64,000 nt of DNA from Methanospirillum hungatei JF-1 (GCF_000013445.1 NC_007796.1:3198936-3262935); one strand, 5' to 3'; positions 1 to 10,299 are shown, counted from the stretch's first letter. A program made the numbers and translations. Notes: generated by a model not told the origin, from the letters alone.

Positions 1-2671
1 CTACCCGTACCCGAGTGGGGCCATGCATGTCGGTCATGGCCGGACCTACATCGTTCCTGATGTTGTCGCCCGGTTCTGGCGGATGCGTGGACGGGAGGTC
101 CTCTATCCGATGGCATTTCATGTCACCGGTGCACCAGTTATCGGCATCTCAAAACGTATTGCCAGGCGTGATGAGAGTGCCATAAAACTGTACCGGGATC
201 TGTACCGGGTTCCGGAGGATGTCCTTGAAACGTTTACCGACCCGTTAAACATTGTCAACCATTTTTCAAATGAGTATGAACGGGTCATGACCCAGGCAGG
301 TCTTTCGATCGACTGGTCACGACGGTTTACCACGGTTGAACCCACCTACAGTAAGTTTATCGAATGGCAATGGTACCATCTCCGGGAAGCAGGCCATGTA
401 AACAAGGGTGCCCATCCGGTCAGGTACTGTCCGCAGTGTGAAAATCCCGTCGGAGACCATGACCTTCTTGAGGGAGACAAGGCTGAGATCCAGAAGTTTA
501 CCCTCATCATGTTCCAGTACGGGGATGCATTCATCCCCTGTGCAACCCTCAGGCCAGAGACAATCTATGGAGTTACCAATCTCTGGGTCAATCCCACGGT
601 CGAGTATGTCAGAGCACGGGTTGACGGAAAGGAGTGGATCCTCTCAAGACAGGCGATGGAGAAGATTGCCCTGCAGGATCATGAGGTCGCCGAGATAGGC
701 ACCATTCCAGGATCTGATCTGGTAGAAAAAAAAGTCAGTCACCCCTTCTGTGGGGAGGTTCCCATCCTTCCCGCAGTCTTTGTTGATCCTGATATGGCAA
801 CCGGGCTTGTGATGAGTGTTCCGGCTCATGCACCCTATGATTATATCGCTCTTCGGGACCTGCAGCGGAAAGGTCAGTATACTGATATCAAACCGGTCGG
901 GCTCATCACAGTTGAGGGGTATGGAGAATTTCCCGCGGTAGAAGCAGTCGAAAAGGCTGATATCATCAACCAGGATGATCCAAACCTTGTCGAACTGACC
1001 CAGTCTGTCTATACTGCCGAGCATGCAACCGGAAAGATGTACGAACAGTATGGTGGAAAACCGGTCAAAATAGCCAGAGAGGAGATTGCAGGGGTTCTGA
1101 TCGAGAAGCATCACTCAGGCATTATGTACGAGTTTGACATACGGCCGGTTGTCTGCCGGTGCGGATCACGGGTCTTTGTCAAAGTACTCCATAATCAATG
1201 GTTCCTTGAATACAGTGATGAAGCCTGGAAACAGCAGGTCAAAGACCATCTTGAAAACATGGAGCTCGTCCCCCAGGAGGTCAGGGCAGAGTTTTTCCGG
1301 ACCGTTGACTGGCTCAAGGACTGGGCCTGTTCCCGGCGTATTGGTCTTGGGACAAAGATGCCATGGGATCCCGAGTGGCTTATCGAACCGCTCTCTGACT
1401 CGACCATCTACATGGCCTATTATACCATAGCCTCCAGGATTAAGCACATTGATCCTGCTCTCCTGACACCGGCGGTCTTTGACTACATCTTCCTTGGAAA
1501 AGAGTCTGAAGGACTTCCGGAGCGGGAACGCCTCGATGGTATGAGAAAGGAGTTCCTGTACTGGTACCCGTATGACTTCAGATTCTCTGCAAAAGATCTC
1601 ATCTCAAACCACCTGACCTTCCAGCTCTTCCACCACTGCACGATATTCCCGAAAGAATGTCTCCCCCATGGTATGGTTGTCTTTGGAATGGGCCTCTTAA
1701 ACGGGGCGAAGATGTCCTCGTCCAAGGGGAATGTATACCTGCTTGAGGATGCAATCAATGACTTTGGTGCCGATACCGTCAGGATGTTCCTGATAGGTTC
1801 AGGTGAACCATGGCAGGACTTTGACTGGAGAAATGAACTGGTCTCATCCACGAAGAAACAGATTGAACGGTTCGCACAGACCATCAGGGACGGACTTGCA
1901 GCAGATGGCCCGGAGACGGATATTGACAGGTGGCTTGTCTCCCGGATGCAGAACCATATCTCTTTGGTCACTACAGCGATGGAGAACTTCCAGACCAGGC
2001 AGGCACTTCAGGAGGCTTTCTTCGGATTTGAATCAGACCTGAAATGGTATAAACGCCGTCTTGGTCAGAATCCTGCAGGGAAGAGTGCAATGAAGTCGCT
2101 CTGTTCGACATGGGTCAGGCTCCTTGCTCCTATCATCCCGTTCACCTGCGAGGATCTCTGGAAGGAGATCGGGGAAGGCCTTGTCTCATTCGCACCCTGG
2201 CCTGAATCAGATGCTTCTCTTGTTGATGATGCCGCAGAGATTGCTGAGGAACTTTTAGTCAGAACGGTTGAGGACATCGAATCCATCCTTAGAATTCTGA
2301 AGACACCGCCCAGAAAAGTTACCATCTGTGTTGCTCCGTCCTGGAAATGGGAGATTATGACGCTTATAGCCGGAGCACCAGACAAGAAGAACGTCATCAG
2401 GGATGTTATGCAGAACGAGGAGATCAAGTCACGAGGTAAGGAAGCAGCAGATGCTGTCAAACAATGCACAAATCTCTTCCACAAACTTCCGTCCGACCTT
2501 GTGGACCGGATTATCGCAAATAAGCCTGATGAGTTGGCAGTCTTTAAGGCAGCATCGGCGTTCCTTGCTGAAGATACAAAACTCGAGATAGAAGTAATAC
2601 CCGCCGATGCCTGTCAGCATATGAAGGCAGGATCAGCCCTTCCCTTCAAACCGGCAATAATAATTGAGTAG
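1..2671 (+). CDS. leuS: Leucyl-tRNA synthetase, archaeal type (5' end outside window)
   Basis: Charges tRNA-Leu with leucine in the cytoplasm. The frame is open from the first bases of the window and reads [12 protein letters not shown], so the true start lies upstream and the Met at 23 is internal. HVGH is the class I HIGH motif. The CP1 editing domain is visible around [10 protein letters not shown] (about base 545), and the KMSKS loop reads KMSSSK at 1709-1726. The anticodon-binding region and a long C-terminal extension follow, giving at least 889 residues, in line with archaeal/eukaryotic-type LeuS. It stops 3 bases before a convergent gene. Only the N-terminal residues are missing. Confidence 0.96.
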   Translation, partial: YPYPSGAMHVGHGRTYIVPDVVARFWRMRGREVLYPMAFHVTGAPVIGISKRIARRDESAIKLYRDLYRVPEDVLETFTDPLNIVNHFSNEYERVMTQAGLSIDWSRRFTTVEPTYSKFIEWQWYHLREAGHVNKGAHPVRYCPQCENPVGDHDLLEGDKAEIQKFTLIMFQYGDAFIPCATLRPETIYGVTNLWVNPTVEYVRARVDGKEWILSRQAMEKIALQDHEVAEIGTIPGSDLVEKKVSHPFCGEVPILPAVFVDPDMATGLVMSVPAHAPYDYIALRDLQRKGQYTDIKPVGLITVEGYGEFPAVEAVEKADIINQDDPNLVELTQSVYTAEHATGKMYEQYGGKPVKIAREEIAGVLIEKHHSGIMYEFDIRPVVCRCGSRVFVKVLHNQWFLEYSDEAWKQQVKDHLENMELVPQEVRAEFFRTVDWLKDWACSRRIGLGTKMPWDPEWLIEPLSDSTIYMAYYTIASRIKHIDPALLTPAVFDYIFLGKESEGLPERERLDGMRKEFLYWYPYDFRFSAKDLISNHLTFQLFHHCTIFPKECLPHGMVVFGMGLLNGAKMSSSKGNVYLLEDAINDFGADTVRMFLIGSGEPWQDFDWRNELVSSTKKQIERFAQTIRDGLAADGPETDIDRWLVSRMQNHISLVTTAMENFQTRQALQEAFFGFESDLKWYKRRLGQNPAGKSAMKSLCSTWVRLLAPIIPFTCEDLWKEIGEGLVSFAPWPESDASLVDDAAEIAEELLVRTVEDIESILRILKTPPRKVTICVAPSWKWEIMTLIAGAPDKKNVIRDVMQNEEIKSRGKEAADAVKQCTNLFHKLPSDLVDRIIANKPDELAVFKAASAFLAEDTKLEIEVIPADACQHMKAGSALPFKPAIIIE

Positions 2672-2674
2672 ATT

Positions 2675-2989
2675 TTATTCTACTGATTTTGCTTTTTTAA
2701 CCCGTTCCTTGGTGGAGTACCCGGTCACATCATCCAGATATCTGCGGAACCGCTTGTTCGTATCAAGGATGACCTGCTCATCTTCAATTCCCTGCTTTGA
2801 AACTGTTGCGATGATGATTGATTTTTTTGCATCTCCCAGTTTTACCTGCATGGATTCAAGGGCGCCATATGAGATCGTGAACCACCCGTCTTTCTCTACA
2901 GGAGCGGCGCCAAAATGTTCGGTTATCTTCGCGGTAATATTCTCGGGAAGAACCTTGATGTGAGTTCGCTTAACCGGATATTCCTGCAT
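2675..2989 (-). CDS. Small conserved archaeal protein, DUF5611-like
   Basis: 104-residue soluble alpha/beta protein beginning MQEYPVKRTHI. I chose this Met (2989) over one 28 codons upstream because the upstream codons do not look like the rest of the protein and would place the start next to the TATA-like box (TATATAAAAA, plus-strand 3044-3053). With that box, transcription would begin near 3020, shortly before 2989. The sequence resembles the methanogen family DUF5611, whose function I do not know. The C-terminus is lysine rich. It is convergent with leuS and divergent from corA. Confidence 0.6.
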   Translation of the reverse strand: MQEYPVKRTHIKVLPENITAKITEHFGAAPVEKDGWFTISYGALESMQVKLGDAKKSIIIATVSKQGIEDEQVILDTNKRFRRYLDDVTGYSTKERVKKAKSVE

Positions 2990-3162
2990 AAATGTACTCA
3001 ATAGTTGTGTGATCGGATATGTGTTACAGATGAGAGAACCATGTATATAAAAACCCAAAACCAGTATACTCAATCAGATACCCGGACCGATTGTTCAACC
3101 TCCCCCTTATCCTGACATCCCCCGCAAACACGTTCCAGAAACTCCTGCGATACTCTCCCTAC

Positions 3163-3173
3163 CTTTATTTATA
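3163..3173 (+). promoter_or_regulatory. TATA-like box of corA
   Basis: CTTTATTTATA lies about 50 bases upstream of the corA start, which puts initiation near 3195-3200 with a short leader. A GGTGGGGA ribosome binding site follows at 3207-3214. Judged by composition and spacing only. Confidence 0.45.
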
Positions 3174-3220
3174 CCATCAGTCTGCAGTACTGATCACGTT
3201 TATTCTGGTGGGGATGATCC

Positions 3221-4153
3221 ATGATTTCAGCATATATTACCACACAGGACGGTCTGATTCCGGTAGACTCGTGGGAGGATGGGTGCTGGATCAAGGTGGT
3301 CAACCCCACAGAAAAGGAAATATCCCTTCTTGTTGAGAAGTTTGGTGTCTGGATTGAGTTCTTCACCGACCCCCTTGATGTTGATGAACGGGCACGTTTC
3401 GAGGTGGACGAAGGAAATATTCTGATTCTTATCAGGTCGCCACGGCGTGAACCTGAAGAGGCAGCAATACCCTACATAACTCTCCCGATTGGTATCATCC
3501 TGACTGCGAATGTTATCATCACCGTCACCCTGACCGAGGTAGATGTTCTTGATGAGTTCCTCTCCGGATGGGTCAGAAATTTTGATACCAGGACAAGAAC
3601 CAGGTTTGCGCTTCAGATCTGTTACCGGACAGCCCTTCGGTTCCTTCGGTACCTGAAAGATATCAACCGGATGTCAAGCCAGATTGAGATGAACCTGCAC
3701 CGGTCAACAACCAATGACCTGCTCCTTGATCTCTTTAACCTGCACAAAAGCCTCGTTTTTTTCACAACATCGCTCCGGTCCAACTCACTGATGGTTGAGA
3801 AGTTCTCCTATTCAAGTATCCTTGATATGAGTGACGAGGAGCATGATCTCTATGAGGAGATGGTGATTGAGAATAAACAGGCTCTTGAGATGGCGAATAT
3901 CTATACCTCGATCATCATGGGTATGACCGGGACCTTTGCATCGATTATCAATAATAATGTCAATGTCGTGATGAAACTCCTCACCAGTATTACAATACTG
4001 ATTTCTTTGCCTACCCTTATTGCGAGCATTTATGGGATGAATGTAACACTTCCCCTGCAGGATGATCCCTTTGCGTTTTTATTTATCATGTTTTGTGCAT
4101 TAGCGGCCAGTGCTATAGGATTATTTGTTCTGGTCAGATGGAAAGTTTTATGA
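3221..4153 (+). CDS. corA: CorA-type divalent cation (Mg2+) channel
   Basis: 310 residues with the CorA layout: an N-terminal cytoplasmic alpha/beta domain, a long helical stalk (about residues 120-240) and two C-terminal membrane helices. The diagnostic YGMN motif is at bases 4031-4042, at the end of the first membrane helix, which is where the family's pore selectivity filter sits. The family forms homopentameric Mg2+ (sometimes Co2+/Ni2+) channels. The ATG start has a GGTGGGGA site 6 bases upstream and a TATA-like box further up. No operon partner. Confidence 0.9.
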   Translation: MISAYITTQDGLIPVDSWEDGCWIKVVNPTEKEISLLVEKFGVWIEFFTDPLDVDERARFEVDEGNILILIRSPRREPEEAAIPYITLPIGIILTANVIITVTLTEVDVLDEFLSGWVRNFDTRTRTRFALQICYRTALRFLRYLKDINRMSSQIEMNLHRSTTNDLLLDLFNLHKSLVFFTTSLRSNSLMVEKFSYSSILDMSDEEHDLYEEMVIENKQALEMANIYTSIIMGMTGTFASIINNNVNVVMKLLTSITILISLPTLIASIYGMNVTLPLQDDPFAFLFIMFCALAASAIGLFVLVRWKVL

Positions 4154-4255
4154 GATTTATGTAAAAAAATCAGGAAACCAAACCGACCTGTAAACCTACC
4201 TCATCAATGAACATGATTCACAAGAGAAATTATTAGAAGAATAAATGGTTGTATT

Positions 4256-4549
4256 ATGGCCCCCGATTTGATTCAAACCACCATTGATCTTCCAAAATCG
4301 TTTCCATGGCTCGTCAATATCAGACCAGATGAGGTCGGAGTATATATTCAAAGAGCAGTAGCGGTAGAACTATTTCGTGAGGAAAAAATTTCTTTGGGGA
4401 AAGCAGCAGAGATTGCTGGTTTTGAAACCAAAATGGATATGATAGATGAACTCATAAGTCGGAATATCGGCCTTGATTCTTCTCTGGAAGAAGCTGAAGA
4501 AGACCTGAATACTCTTAAACAAATTCTTCACAATAACATTGTTGTTTGA
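4256..4549 (+). CDS. UPF0175 family protein, possible orphan antitoxin
   Basis: 97 residues. The core ELFREEKISLGKAAEIAG followed by a second helix is the characteristic UPF0175 signature, a small helix-turn-helix-like fold. UPF0175 genes often sit beside PIN-type toxin genes and are suspected antitoxins. Here neither neighbour (corA, DUF2178) is a toxin, so it is an orphan or acts alone. No clear ribosome binding site precedes the ATG, and the leader is probably very short. Confidence 0.75.
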   Translation: MAPDLIQTTIDLPKSFPWLVNIRPDEVGVYIQRAVAVELFREEKISLGKAAEIAGFETKMDMIDELISRNIGLDSSLEEAEEDLNTLKQILHNNIVV

Positions 4550-4646
4550 TTACTACTCGTTTTCCGATGCGATAAGGAAACCATTACAAAGTTTTTCACC
4601 TGATACCTTTTTTCTCTTTATGCGTTTTTTTGGATCATCTCCTTGA

Positions 4647-4703
4647 GTTAGATTTATCTCACACAAGTTGGATATATCTAACATAATGTGAGAAATATCT
4701 CAC
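4647..4703. promoter_or_regulatory. Three phased 16-bp palindromic operator sites
   Basis: Three related 16-mers run up to the next gene: GTTAGATTTATCTCAC (4647-4662), GTTGGATATATCTAAC (4667-4682) and GTGAGAAATATCTCAC (4688-4703). Each is a near-perfect dyad and their starts are 20 and 21 bp apart, about two helical turns. They end 9 bases before the ATG at 4713. The best candidate ligand is the XRE regulator encoded two genes down, which would make this autoregulation (inference). Confidence 0.7.
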
Positions 4704-4712
4704 CGTGATATT

Positions 4713-5267
4713 ATGAACCGGACCGCCATCATCACACTGGAAATTACCATAGCAGCCTTGGCAATTGTCGTTCTCATCGGAACGTACCTGGCATCAGGAT
4801 TTACGTATGATGCACTTATCTGGATCCTCCTGATTGCTCTTGGGATTGGAGCTATGTATCTACTGAAAAAACACAATTCCCCAGAGGTTCGGCGCATCAT
4901 CGCAATCATGGGTGTTCTGTGCATTGGGATATCATTCGCCGGATTCCTTACCCCCACACCCCTCCTGCCTGCAACACCAACCATGGGGATGGTTTTTGGT
5001 ATGGTCCTCCTACTTTTACACTGGAGGATGAAAAGGCAGGATGGTGACCTTGGTCTGCAGGATGAACGATCACTCCGCATCGGGACATATGGTATCGCTT
5101 GTTCCTGGTACCTGACCTATATCGTGGTAATCCTCCTTGCCACCGCGATTAGTCTTGGAGGTATGCAGGTTCCGGCAGAGTCAGTCATCCTCATTCTCAT
5201 AATCCTCATGCCCATCAGCACCATCCTCTTTCAGACCTACTATAACCACAAGGGTGATGTCTACTAG
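4713..5267 (+). CDS. DUF2178-type integral membrane protein
   Basis: 184 residues with about six hydrophobic segments (roughly 6-27, 33-50, 62-80, 89-104, 127-148, 157-175). A loop motif DERSLRIGTYG before the fifth segment is typical of DUF2178. This family is usually encoded next to a small XRE regulator, as here (9-base gap). The function is unknown. In such pairs the membrane protein may sense or respond to a signal that the regulator controls (inference). Three palindromic sites directly upstream suggest tight transcriptional control. Confidence 0.7.
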   Translation: MNRTAIITLEITIAALAIVVLIGTYLASGFTYDALIWILLIALGIGAMYLLKKHNSPEVRRIIAIMGVLCIGISFAGFLTPTPLLPATPTMGMVFGMVLLLLHWRMKRQDGDLGLQDERSLRIGTYGIACSWYLTYIVVILLATAISLGGMQVPAESVILILIILMPISTILFQTYYNHKGDVY

Positions 5268-5276
5268 GGGGGAGCC

Positions 5277-5489
5277 GTGTACACCCGGATAAAGGAATTC
5301 AGGGTGAGACAGGGGATAACCCAGGCTGATCTTGCCCGGAAAGCAGGCGTCAGACGGGAGACCATTGTTTTTCTTGAAAAAGGAAAATATAATCCATCCC
5401 TCCGGCTGGCCCATCATATCGCCTGCATTCTGAATACCAGCATCGAAGAACTATTCTTCTTTGATGATGAAACAGGACCGGATGAATAA
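5277..5489 (+). CDS. XRE-family helix-turn-helix regulator
   Basis: 70-residue single-domain Cro/CI-like repressor. The HTH is at about residues 9-30 ([20 protein letters not shown]), followed by [16 protein letters not shown], typical of the small YozG/archaeal XRE regulators. The start is GTG at 5277 with a strong GGGGGGAG site 3-9 bases upstream. It is cotranscribed with the DUF2178 gene and probably binds the three palindromes at 4647-4703. Confidence 0.88.
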   Translation: MYTRIKEFRVRQGITQADLARKAGVRRETIVFLEKGKYNPSLRLAHHIACILNTSIEELFFFDDETGPDE

Positions 5490-5529
5490 CCCATAACAGG
5501 TCATAAAACCTACAACATAAGAAGAAACT

Positions 5530-6195
5530 ATGATAATGGAAATCTTAACCAACCCCCGTGCTTTTTTCAGCACCATTTGTAAATTGGAACCATCTCTGAA
5601 GATTCCCGCCCTTATCATCCTTGTGATGGCACTAGTCGGATCGATTACCGGGTATATGATGGGAGAACTCTCAGGGAAACTGTTCTCTGGAATGATGGAA
5701 GGGCTTGCAACAATCGCTGCAGTCAGTGCTGCAATATCAACATTCTTTTCATCCTTTATCATCTGGCTGGTTGCAGCAGTGATCCTCTTTGGACTGCAGA
5801 AGGTCATGCAGGGTACCGGGACATTCAAGCGGGTCATGGAGATCTGTGGCTATGGAATGGTTCCTCTCGTCTTTGCAACCATCATCACACTTCTCCTGAG
5901 CGGATATTATATCCCTCAGGCAGATATCAGCCCCATCCGGTCAACCAATCCGGAAGAGATCAGCCAGGCAGCAATGTCCATGATGCTGGACCCGGCTCTT
6001 CATGAATTCAGCATCATCTCAACCATCGTCACCATCATCTTCCTCATCTGGGTAGCAAATATCTGGTCAATCGGCGTAGAGACCTGCTGTGGGCTTCCGG
6101 CAAAAAAAGCCCTCATCGTCGCAGGACTTCCGATACTCATCTATGCTGCCTACACCCTCGCAAGCCTCCTGCTCTTCACCGGGGGACCGGTATGA
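5530..6195 (+). CDS. Yip1-domain membrane protein
   Basis: 221 residues with an N-terminal NPRAFF motif and five or so membrane segments, the pattern of archaeal/bacterial Yip1-domain (DUF1282-like) proteins. The stop overlaps the start of the next gene by 4 bases (ATGA), so it is translationally coupled to a secreted protein and a MacB-type ABC transporter. In methanogens this arrangement recurs. The Yip1 protein may be a membrane partner of the exporter, but no biochemical role is established. Confidence 0.75.
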   Translation: MIMEILTNPRAFFSTICKLEPSLKIPALIILVMALVGSITGYMMGELSGKLFSGMMEGLATIAAVSAAISTFFSSFIIWLVAAVILFGLQKVMQGTGTFKRVMEICGYGMVPLVFATIITLLLSGYYIPQADISPIRSTNPEEISQAAMSMMLDPALHEFSIISTIVTIIFLIWVANIWSIGVETCCGLPAKKALIVAGLPILIYAAYTLASLLLFTGGPV

Positions 6196-7352
6196 GAGCA
6201 GAGACAATAATCATCCTGTTTTTTGTTAGTCTCCTTCTCGTATCCATCAGTACCGCAGAACTTCTCCCGGAGAATGAAGCAGCAGCAGCACAGATACAGG
6301 TGATCAACCTCTCCATTGACCCGGCTGTTCTCATGCCCTATGACACCGCAACGGTAACCATTACGCTTGCAAATACCGGGACGAAGAGTGTGGCCATATC
6401 CAGTGCACAGATGCTCTCCAAAGAGTTCAAAGTACTGTCTGACAGTTATGGGAAAGTAGGTGCCATTGGTGCCGGAAACACGATGAGTTTTACCTACACG
6501 CTCCAGGCCGGGGGGGCACCCGGTATATTTTACCCCATCTTCTCGGTGGATTTCAGGGATGCAAACTTTCTCCGGTATCCGTTCAGGGTTCTGGTCCAGG
6601 ATAATCCCCTTGAGGTATCGGTTCTGAATAAGCCGGAGACCTTTGTATCAGGAAAGAAAGAAGATCTGACCATTCATGTCGGGAATCCCCGTGATAATCA
6701 GGTCACCGGTGTTACGGTGATACCACAGGCAGGGGAACATGAGATAACACCGACATCATACTTCTCCGGCGTCCTTGCTGCGGACAGTTCGGTAGATATC
6801 CCCTTCTCGGTAACGCCATACGGAGATTCACCGATTGTATTTATTGTCCAGTATCAGAATGGCATAAACCAGCATGAGGTCTCATACACGTTACCGGTCG
6901 AGACCGGAAAGAAGAGCAGAAAACAGGCAGATACCGTCCTTTCAAATGTGCAGGTTGATACCAAAAAGGATTATTACCGGGTGACTGGCGATGTTACAAA
7001 CTCCGGGCTTGAAACAGCAAATGCAGTCGTGATAACCTCCGCAGAGCCAGCGGTCCCGGTATTTCCGTTCAAGGTCTATGCCGTTGGTGCACTCAAACCT
7101 GATGACTTTGCAAGTTTTGAAGTGACCTTCAGGGCAGATGGAAATGTCACCGAAGTACCGCTCCGGACATCCTTTAAGGATAATGACGGGAATGAGTTCT
7201 CTTCAGATACCCTGGTCGAACTCGGGGAAAGAACCGGTCCCAAACCAAAACAGGATAAAGAAGGATTTTCACCGGTTATCATCGGTGGTCTTGTGGTGAT
7301 TGCACTGGGAGTGATTGGTGCTATCTGGTACAGCAGAAGACCACGGGGATAA
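6192..7352 (+). CDS. Exported membrane-anchored protein with CARDB/COG1361-type beta domains
   Basis: 386 residues: a signal peptide (hydrophobic 5-22, ending near TAEL), three or so Ig-like beta-sandwich repeats of the CARDB / COG1361 S-layer type (for example IDPAVLMPYDTATVTITLANTG), then one C-terminal membrane helix (about 358-380) and a short basic tail. It should sit outside the cell, anchored by its C-terminus. Coupled by ATGA to Yip1 upstream and 1 base from the ABC ATPase downstream, so it is the likely extracellular or adaptor part of that system. Confidence 0.75.
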   Translation: MRAETIIILFFVSLLLVSISTAELLPENEAAAAQIQVINLSIDPAVLMPYDTATVTITLANTGTKSVAISSAQMLSKEFKVLSDSYGKVGAIGAGNTMSFTYTLQAGGAPGIFYPIFSVDFRDANFLRYPFRVLVQDNPLEVSVLNKPETFVSGKKEDLTIHVGNPRDNQVTGVTVIPQAGEHEITPTSYFSGVLAADSSVDIPFSVTPYGDSPIVFIVQYQNGINQHEVSYTLPVETGKKSRKQADTVLSNVQVDTKKDYYRVTGDVTNSGLETANAVVITSAEPAVPVFPFKVYAVGALKPDDFASFEVTFRADGNVTEVPLRTSFKDNDGNEFSSDTLVELGERTGPKPKQDKEGFSPVIIGGLVVIALGVIGAIWYSRRPRG

Positions 7353-7353
7353 G

Positions 7354-8040
7354 ATGGATACACAGCCGGTGATCGTCTTTACTGATGTCACCAAGATTTA
7401 CCCCCTTGATGCAGGAGATGTGGTGGCCCTTGACCATCTCTCACTTGAAATTCAACGCGGGGAGTTTATTGCCATTATGGGCCCTTCAGGGTCAGGAAAA
7501 TCAACCCTGCTCAATATGATCGGGTGTCTTGACATTCCAACGTCAGGTGACGTGATCATCGATGGAAAGAACATCCGGACCATGACCGATGACCAGCTGA
7601 CGGAGCTTCGCCGTGATGTTCTGGGATTTATCTTCCAGCAGTTCAACCTGATTCTCCTCCTCAATGCACTTGAAAATGTCCAGTACCCGCTTATTCTCAA
7701 GACCGGAGAGACCGGATGCACAGACCGGTGTAAGGAAGTCCTGGCTGCTGTCGGTCTTACGTCTGATCTCTGGCACCACCGGCCCGGGCAACTCTCCGGC
7801 GGACAACAGCAGCGGGTAGCCATTGCACGTGCCCTTGTCAATGATCCGGAGATCATGCTCTGTGATGAGCCGACCGGGAATCTGGACACGAAGACGGGGA
7901 CCGCGATTATGCAGCTTCTCACAAGACTCTGCAGAGAACAGGGAAAGACGATCGTCATGGTCACGCATGATCCCCGGACGGCAGAGTATGCAGACCGGAT
8001 CATCATGATTGAAGACGGGAGGATTACGGAGGACGCATGA
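7354..8040 (+). CDS. MacB/LolD-type ABC transporter ATP-binding protein
   Basis: 228 residues. Walker A GPSGSGKST, Q-loop FIFQQFNL, signature [15 protein letters not shown], Walker B IMLCDEPTGNLD and the switch His in VTHD are all intact. The GNLD after Walker B is typical of the LolD/MacB/FtsE group. I chose the ATG at 7354, preceded by GGGGATAAG, over an ATG 13 codons upstream inside the previous gene. It energises the permease encoded next (4-base overlap). Confidence 0.93.
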   Translation: MDTQPVIVFTDVTKIYPLDAGDVVALDHLSLEIQRGEFIAIMGPSGSGKSTLLNMIGCLDIPTSGDVIIDGKNIRTMTDDQLTELRRDVLGFIFQQFNLILLLNALENVQYPLILKTGETGCTDRCKEVLAAVGLTSDLWHHRPGQLSGGQQQRVAIARALVNDPEIMLCDEPTGNLDTKTGTAIMQLLTRLCREQGKTIVMVTHDPRTAEYADRIIMIEDGRITEDA

Positions 8041-9209
8041 GTAGTCACCGACTCTTTTTCGGTCTTGCGGTCCGAAACCTGCAGATCCACTGGCTCAGGT
8101 CACTTCTTGCCGCCATTGGGATCATCATCGGGGTGGTTGCCATCTCTTCCATGGGCATCCTTGGAAACAGCCTGGTTTTATCCGTGTCAGACTCGCTTAC
8201 CGATGTCGGTGACTCGGTCGTGGTGACACCTCATGTCTCATTTCAGGGGATGGCCAGCACCGGGACCGACAAGCGTATAACTGATCGGCAATTGGAACAG
8301 ATACGCCGTGCTTCGGGGAATAACGAGGTGGTACCCGTGTATGCTGGAGGAGACCGCATCAGGATTGGCCGTGAGATTCTTGCCGCATCCATCTACGGGG
8401 TTGATCCGCAGGATATTCCGACTCTTCTGAATATTGAGTCCGGCCAGTTCCTCCGGGGAGCATCGGGAGTGATGGTCGGGGCAAAATTAGCCAAAGAGAA
8501 TAACCTTGCCGTCGGCTCCAGGATTCTGGTCGGTGATGAGGAGGCCGGAGTCAGAGTAGTCGGAATACTGGCAGAGCGGGGGATGGGATTTGATATCAGC
8601 CCTGATTACGCAATCATCGCATCAGATCAGTGGTACAAGGACTGTTATGATGTCACCGGATATGACCAGGTCATCGTGAAGGTCAGGAACCTGAAAGATA
8701 TTGATCAGGTCAAGGATTCAATAGATGCACAACTAAACCGGCGGGAGACCGAGGTGAATGTCTATGATACCAAGGCGATCCTTGAGACCATTTTGGAAAC
8801 ATTTGGCAGGATATCCACCTTTACCATGGCAATCGGAGGGATCTCCCTCATCGTTGCAGGAGTGTCCATCTTTAATGTCATGATGATGTCTGTCATGGAG
8901 CGGTACCGGGAGATCGGAATCCTCCGGTCTATCGGGACAAAACGGGCCGAGGTTAGGAGCATGTTCATCTATGAGGCCCTGATCCTCGGGGTATCAGGCT
9001 CAATTATCGGTGGTGTGCTGAGTTTTCTTGGTGGATATGCAGCAATAGCCATCATGCTCCAGGAGACATCATACCTTTTTGCATTCTCCAGCCTTATCCA
9101 GATACCCTATGGCATGATTTTTGGTGTTGCAACCAGCATCCTGTCAGGATTGTACCCGGCATGGAAAGCATCAGATCTGCGGCCGATTGACGCACTCAGA
9201 CATGAGTAA
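8037..9209 (+). CDS. MacB/FtsX-type ABC transporter permease
   Basis: 390 residues: an N-terminal membrane helix (about 18-42), a large extracytoplasmic MacB_PCD domain (about 45-250), then three C-terminal membrane helices in an FtsX domain containing MMSVMERYREIGILRSIG. This type works as a mechanotransmission exporter or peptide/lipid exporter rather than an importer. Last gene of the four-gene operon starting at 5530. The substrate cannot be told from sequence. Confidence 0.92.
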   Translation: MSSHRLFFGLAVRNLQIHWLRSLLAAIGIIIGVVAISSMGILGNSLVLSVSDSLTDVGDSVVVTPHVSFQGMASTGTDKRITDRQLEQIRRASGNNEVVPVYAGGDRIRIGREILAASIYGVDPQDIPTLLNIESGQFLRGASGVMVGAKLAKENNLAVGSRILVGDEEAGVRVVGILAERGMGFDISPDYAIIASDQWYKDCYDVTGYDQVIVKVRNLKDIDQVKDSIDAQLNRRETEVNVYDTKAILETILETFGRISTFTMAIGGISLIVAGVSIFNVMMMSVMERYREIGILRSIGTKRAEVRSMFIYEALILGVSGSIIGGVLSFLGGYAAIAIMLQETSYLFAFSSLIQIPYGMIFGVATSILSGLYPAWKASDLRPIDALRHE

Positions 9210-9223
9210 CGAGAAAAATAGAT

Positions 9224-10198
9224 TCAAACCTGATGTTCTTCAGGTTCCTTTGATCTTTTCGGTTTCCATTCATCCTTGTGGACGAGCAGGGCATCAAGAA
9301 TCTCCTGGACTCCTTCACCACTCCCGGTGGACATGGATGGGTATTCAGGAATGCTTGTGAGATCCGCCTTGTTTGCGACAACCACAATCGGTACCTGAAC
9401 AAGGCCTTTTACTTCCTCAAGGAGCCTTAATTGTTCTTCCAGAGGATAGCCGCAATGGGCACTTGGGTCAAGGATAAAGAGGAGGGCATCCGCAATATTC
9501 ACAATTGCCGATAATGCCTGCCGTTCGATGGCATTTCGCTCAATACCAGGCCGATCCAGGACACCGGGCGTATCAATGAGCTGAACCTTCTCATGTCGGT
9601 GGTAATAATGGCCGACGATGATTCCTTTTGTAGTAAAGGGATAAGAGGCAACTTCAGGCTCTGCTGAGGAGACCCTTCGGATAAATGATGATTTCCCGAC
9701 ATTTGGGAATCCGGCAACCACGATGGTAAAAACATCCTCAACGGTAGGCAGTTTTCGAAGAACATTCCGGACATCATTCAAAAACAGGAGGTCATCTTCA
9801 ATCTGGTGAACTACGGATGAGAGACGGGCGATTGCCTTTTTTCGTGCTGCAATTGAGTTCTCTTCTGAAGAGTACCTGACATCCTTTGCAAGACCGCCCC
9901 GGTGATCCTTGGACCATCGGGCAGCCCAGCCGACAGCACCCAGGGATTTTTTCAGCCGATCAGTGGTCCAGAGAATTTCAACAATATCCTGGTAAAACTG
10001 GGGCTCTTCAGATAACGTAGGAAAGGACTGGATGACTGAAACCAGTTTATCATGGACCGAGAGGTAGGCAGCTTCAACAAACTCAACACTCGCTCTTTTT
10101 TTATTTGGTTTCTCCCGCATCTTTTTTGCAGCACGACGAAGTGCCCGGTCAAGCACTTCATCTGCTGTGGGAACGGTAGGGATTTTTTCAAAACTCAC
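9224..10198 (-). CDS. NOG1-family GTPase
   Basis: 324 residues with an N-terminal helical bundle (1-160) and an Obg/NOG1-type G domain: G1 GFPNVGKSS, G3 DTPGVLDRP, G4 NKAD. Eukaryotic NOG1 works in 60S ribosome assembly and the short archaeal form is presumed to act in large-subunit maturation. The start is GTG at 10198 with GGGTGAAAT upstream. The only odd point is a basic, low-complexity C-terminal tail (KPKRSKEPEE). Single gene. Confidence 0.9.
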   Translation of the reverse strand: MSFEKIPTVPTADEVLDRALRRAAKKMREKPNKKRASVEFVEAAYLSVHDKLVSVIQSFPTLSEEPQFYQDIVEILWTTDRLKKSLGAVGWAARWSKDHRGGLAKDVRYSSEENSIAARKKAIARLSSVVHQIEDDLLFLNDVRNVLRKLPTVEDVFTIVVAGFPNVGKSSFIRRVSSAEPEVASYPFTTKGIIVGHYYHRHEKVQLIDTPGVLDRPGIERNAIERQALSAIVNIADALLFILDPSAHCGYPLEEQLRLLEEVKGLVQVPIVVVANKADLTSIPEYPSMSTGSGEGVQEILDALLVHKDEWKPKRSKEPEEHQV

Positions 10199-10299
10199 GA
10201 TATTTCACCCGTATGTATACGCGTACAGGTATATACTAACTCCCCTCTGCATATGCCACCACAGAATTAGGAGCCTTCAAACAAAGAGCGATGCAATAA

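Noticed and set aside
644-1114. Long open frame on the minus strand inside leuS
   Set aside because: It lies fully within a well-supported leuS frame and has no family-like sequence; it is a shadow of codon bias.
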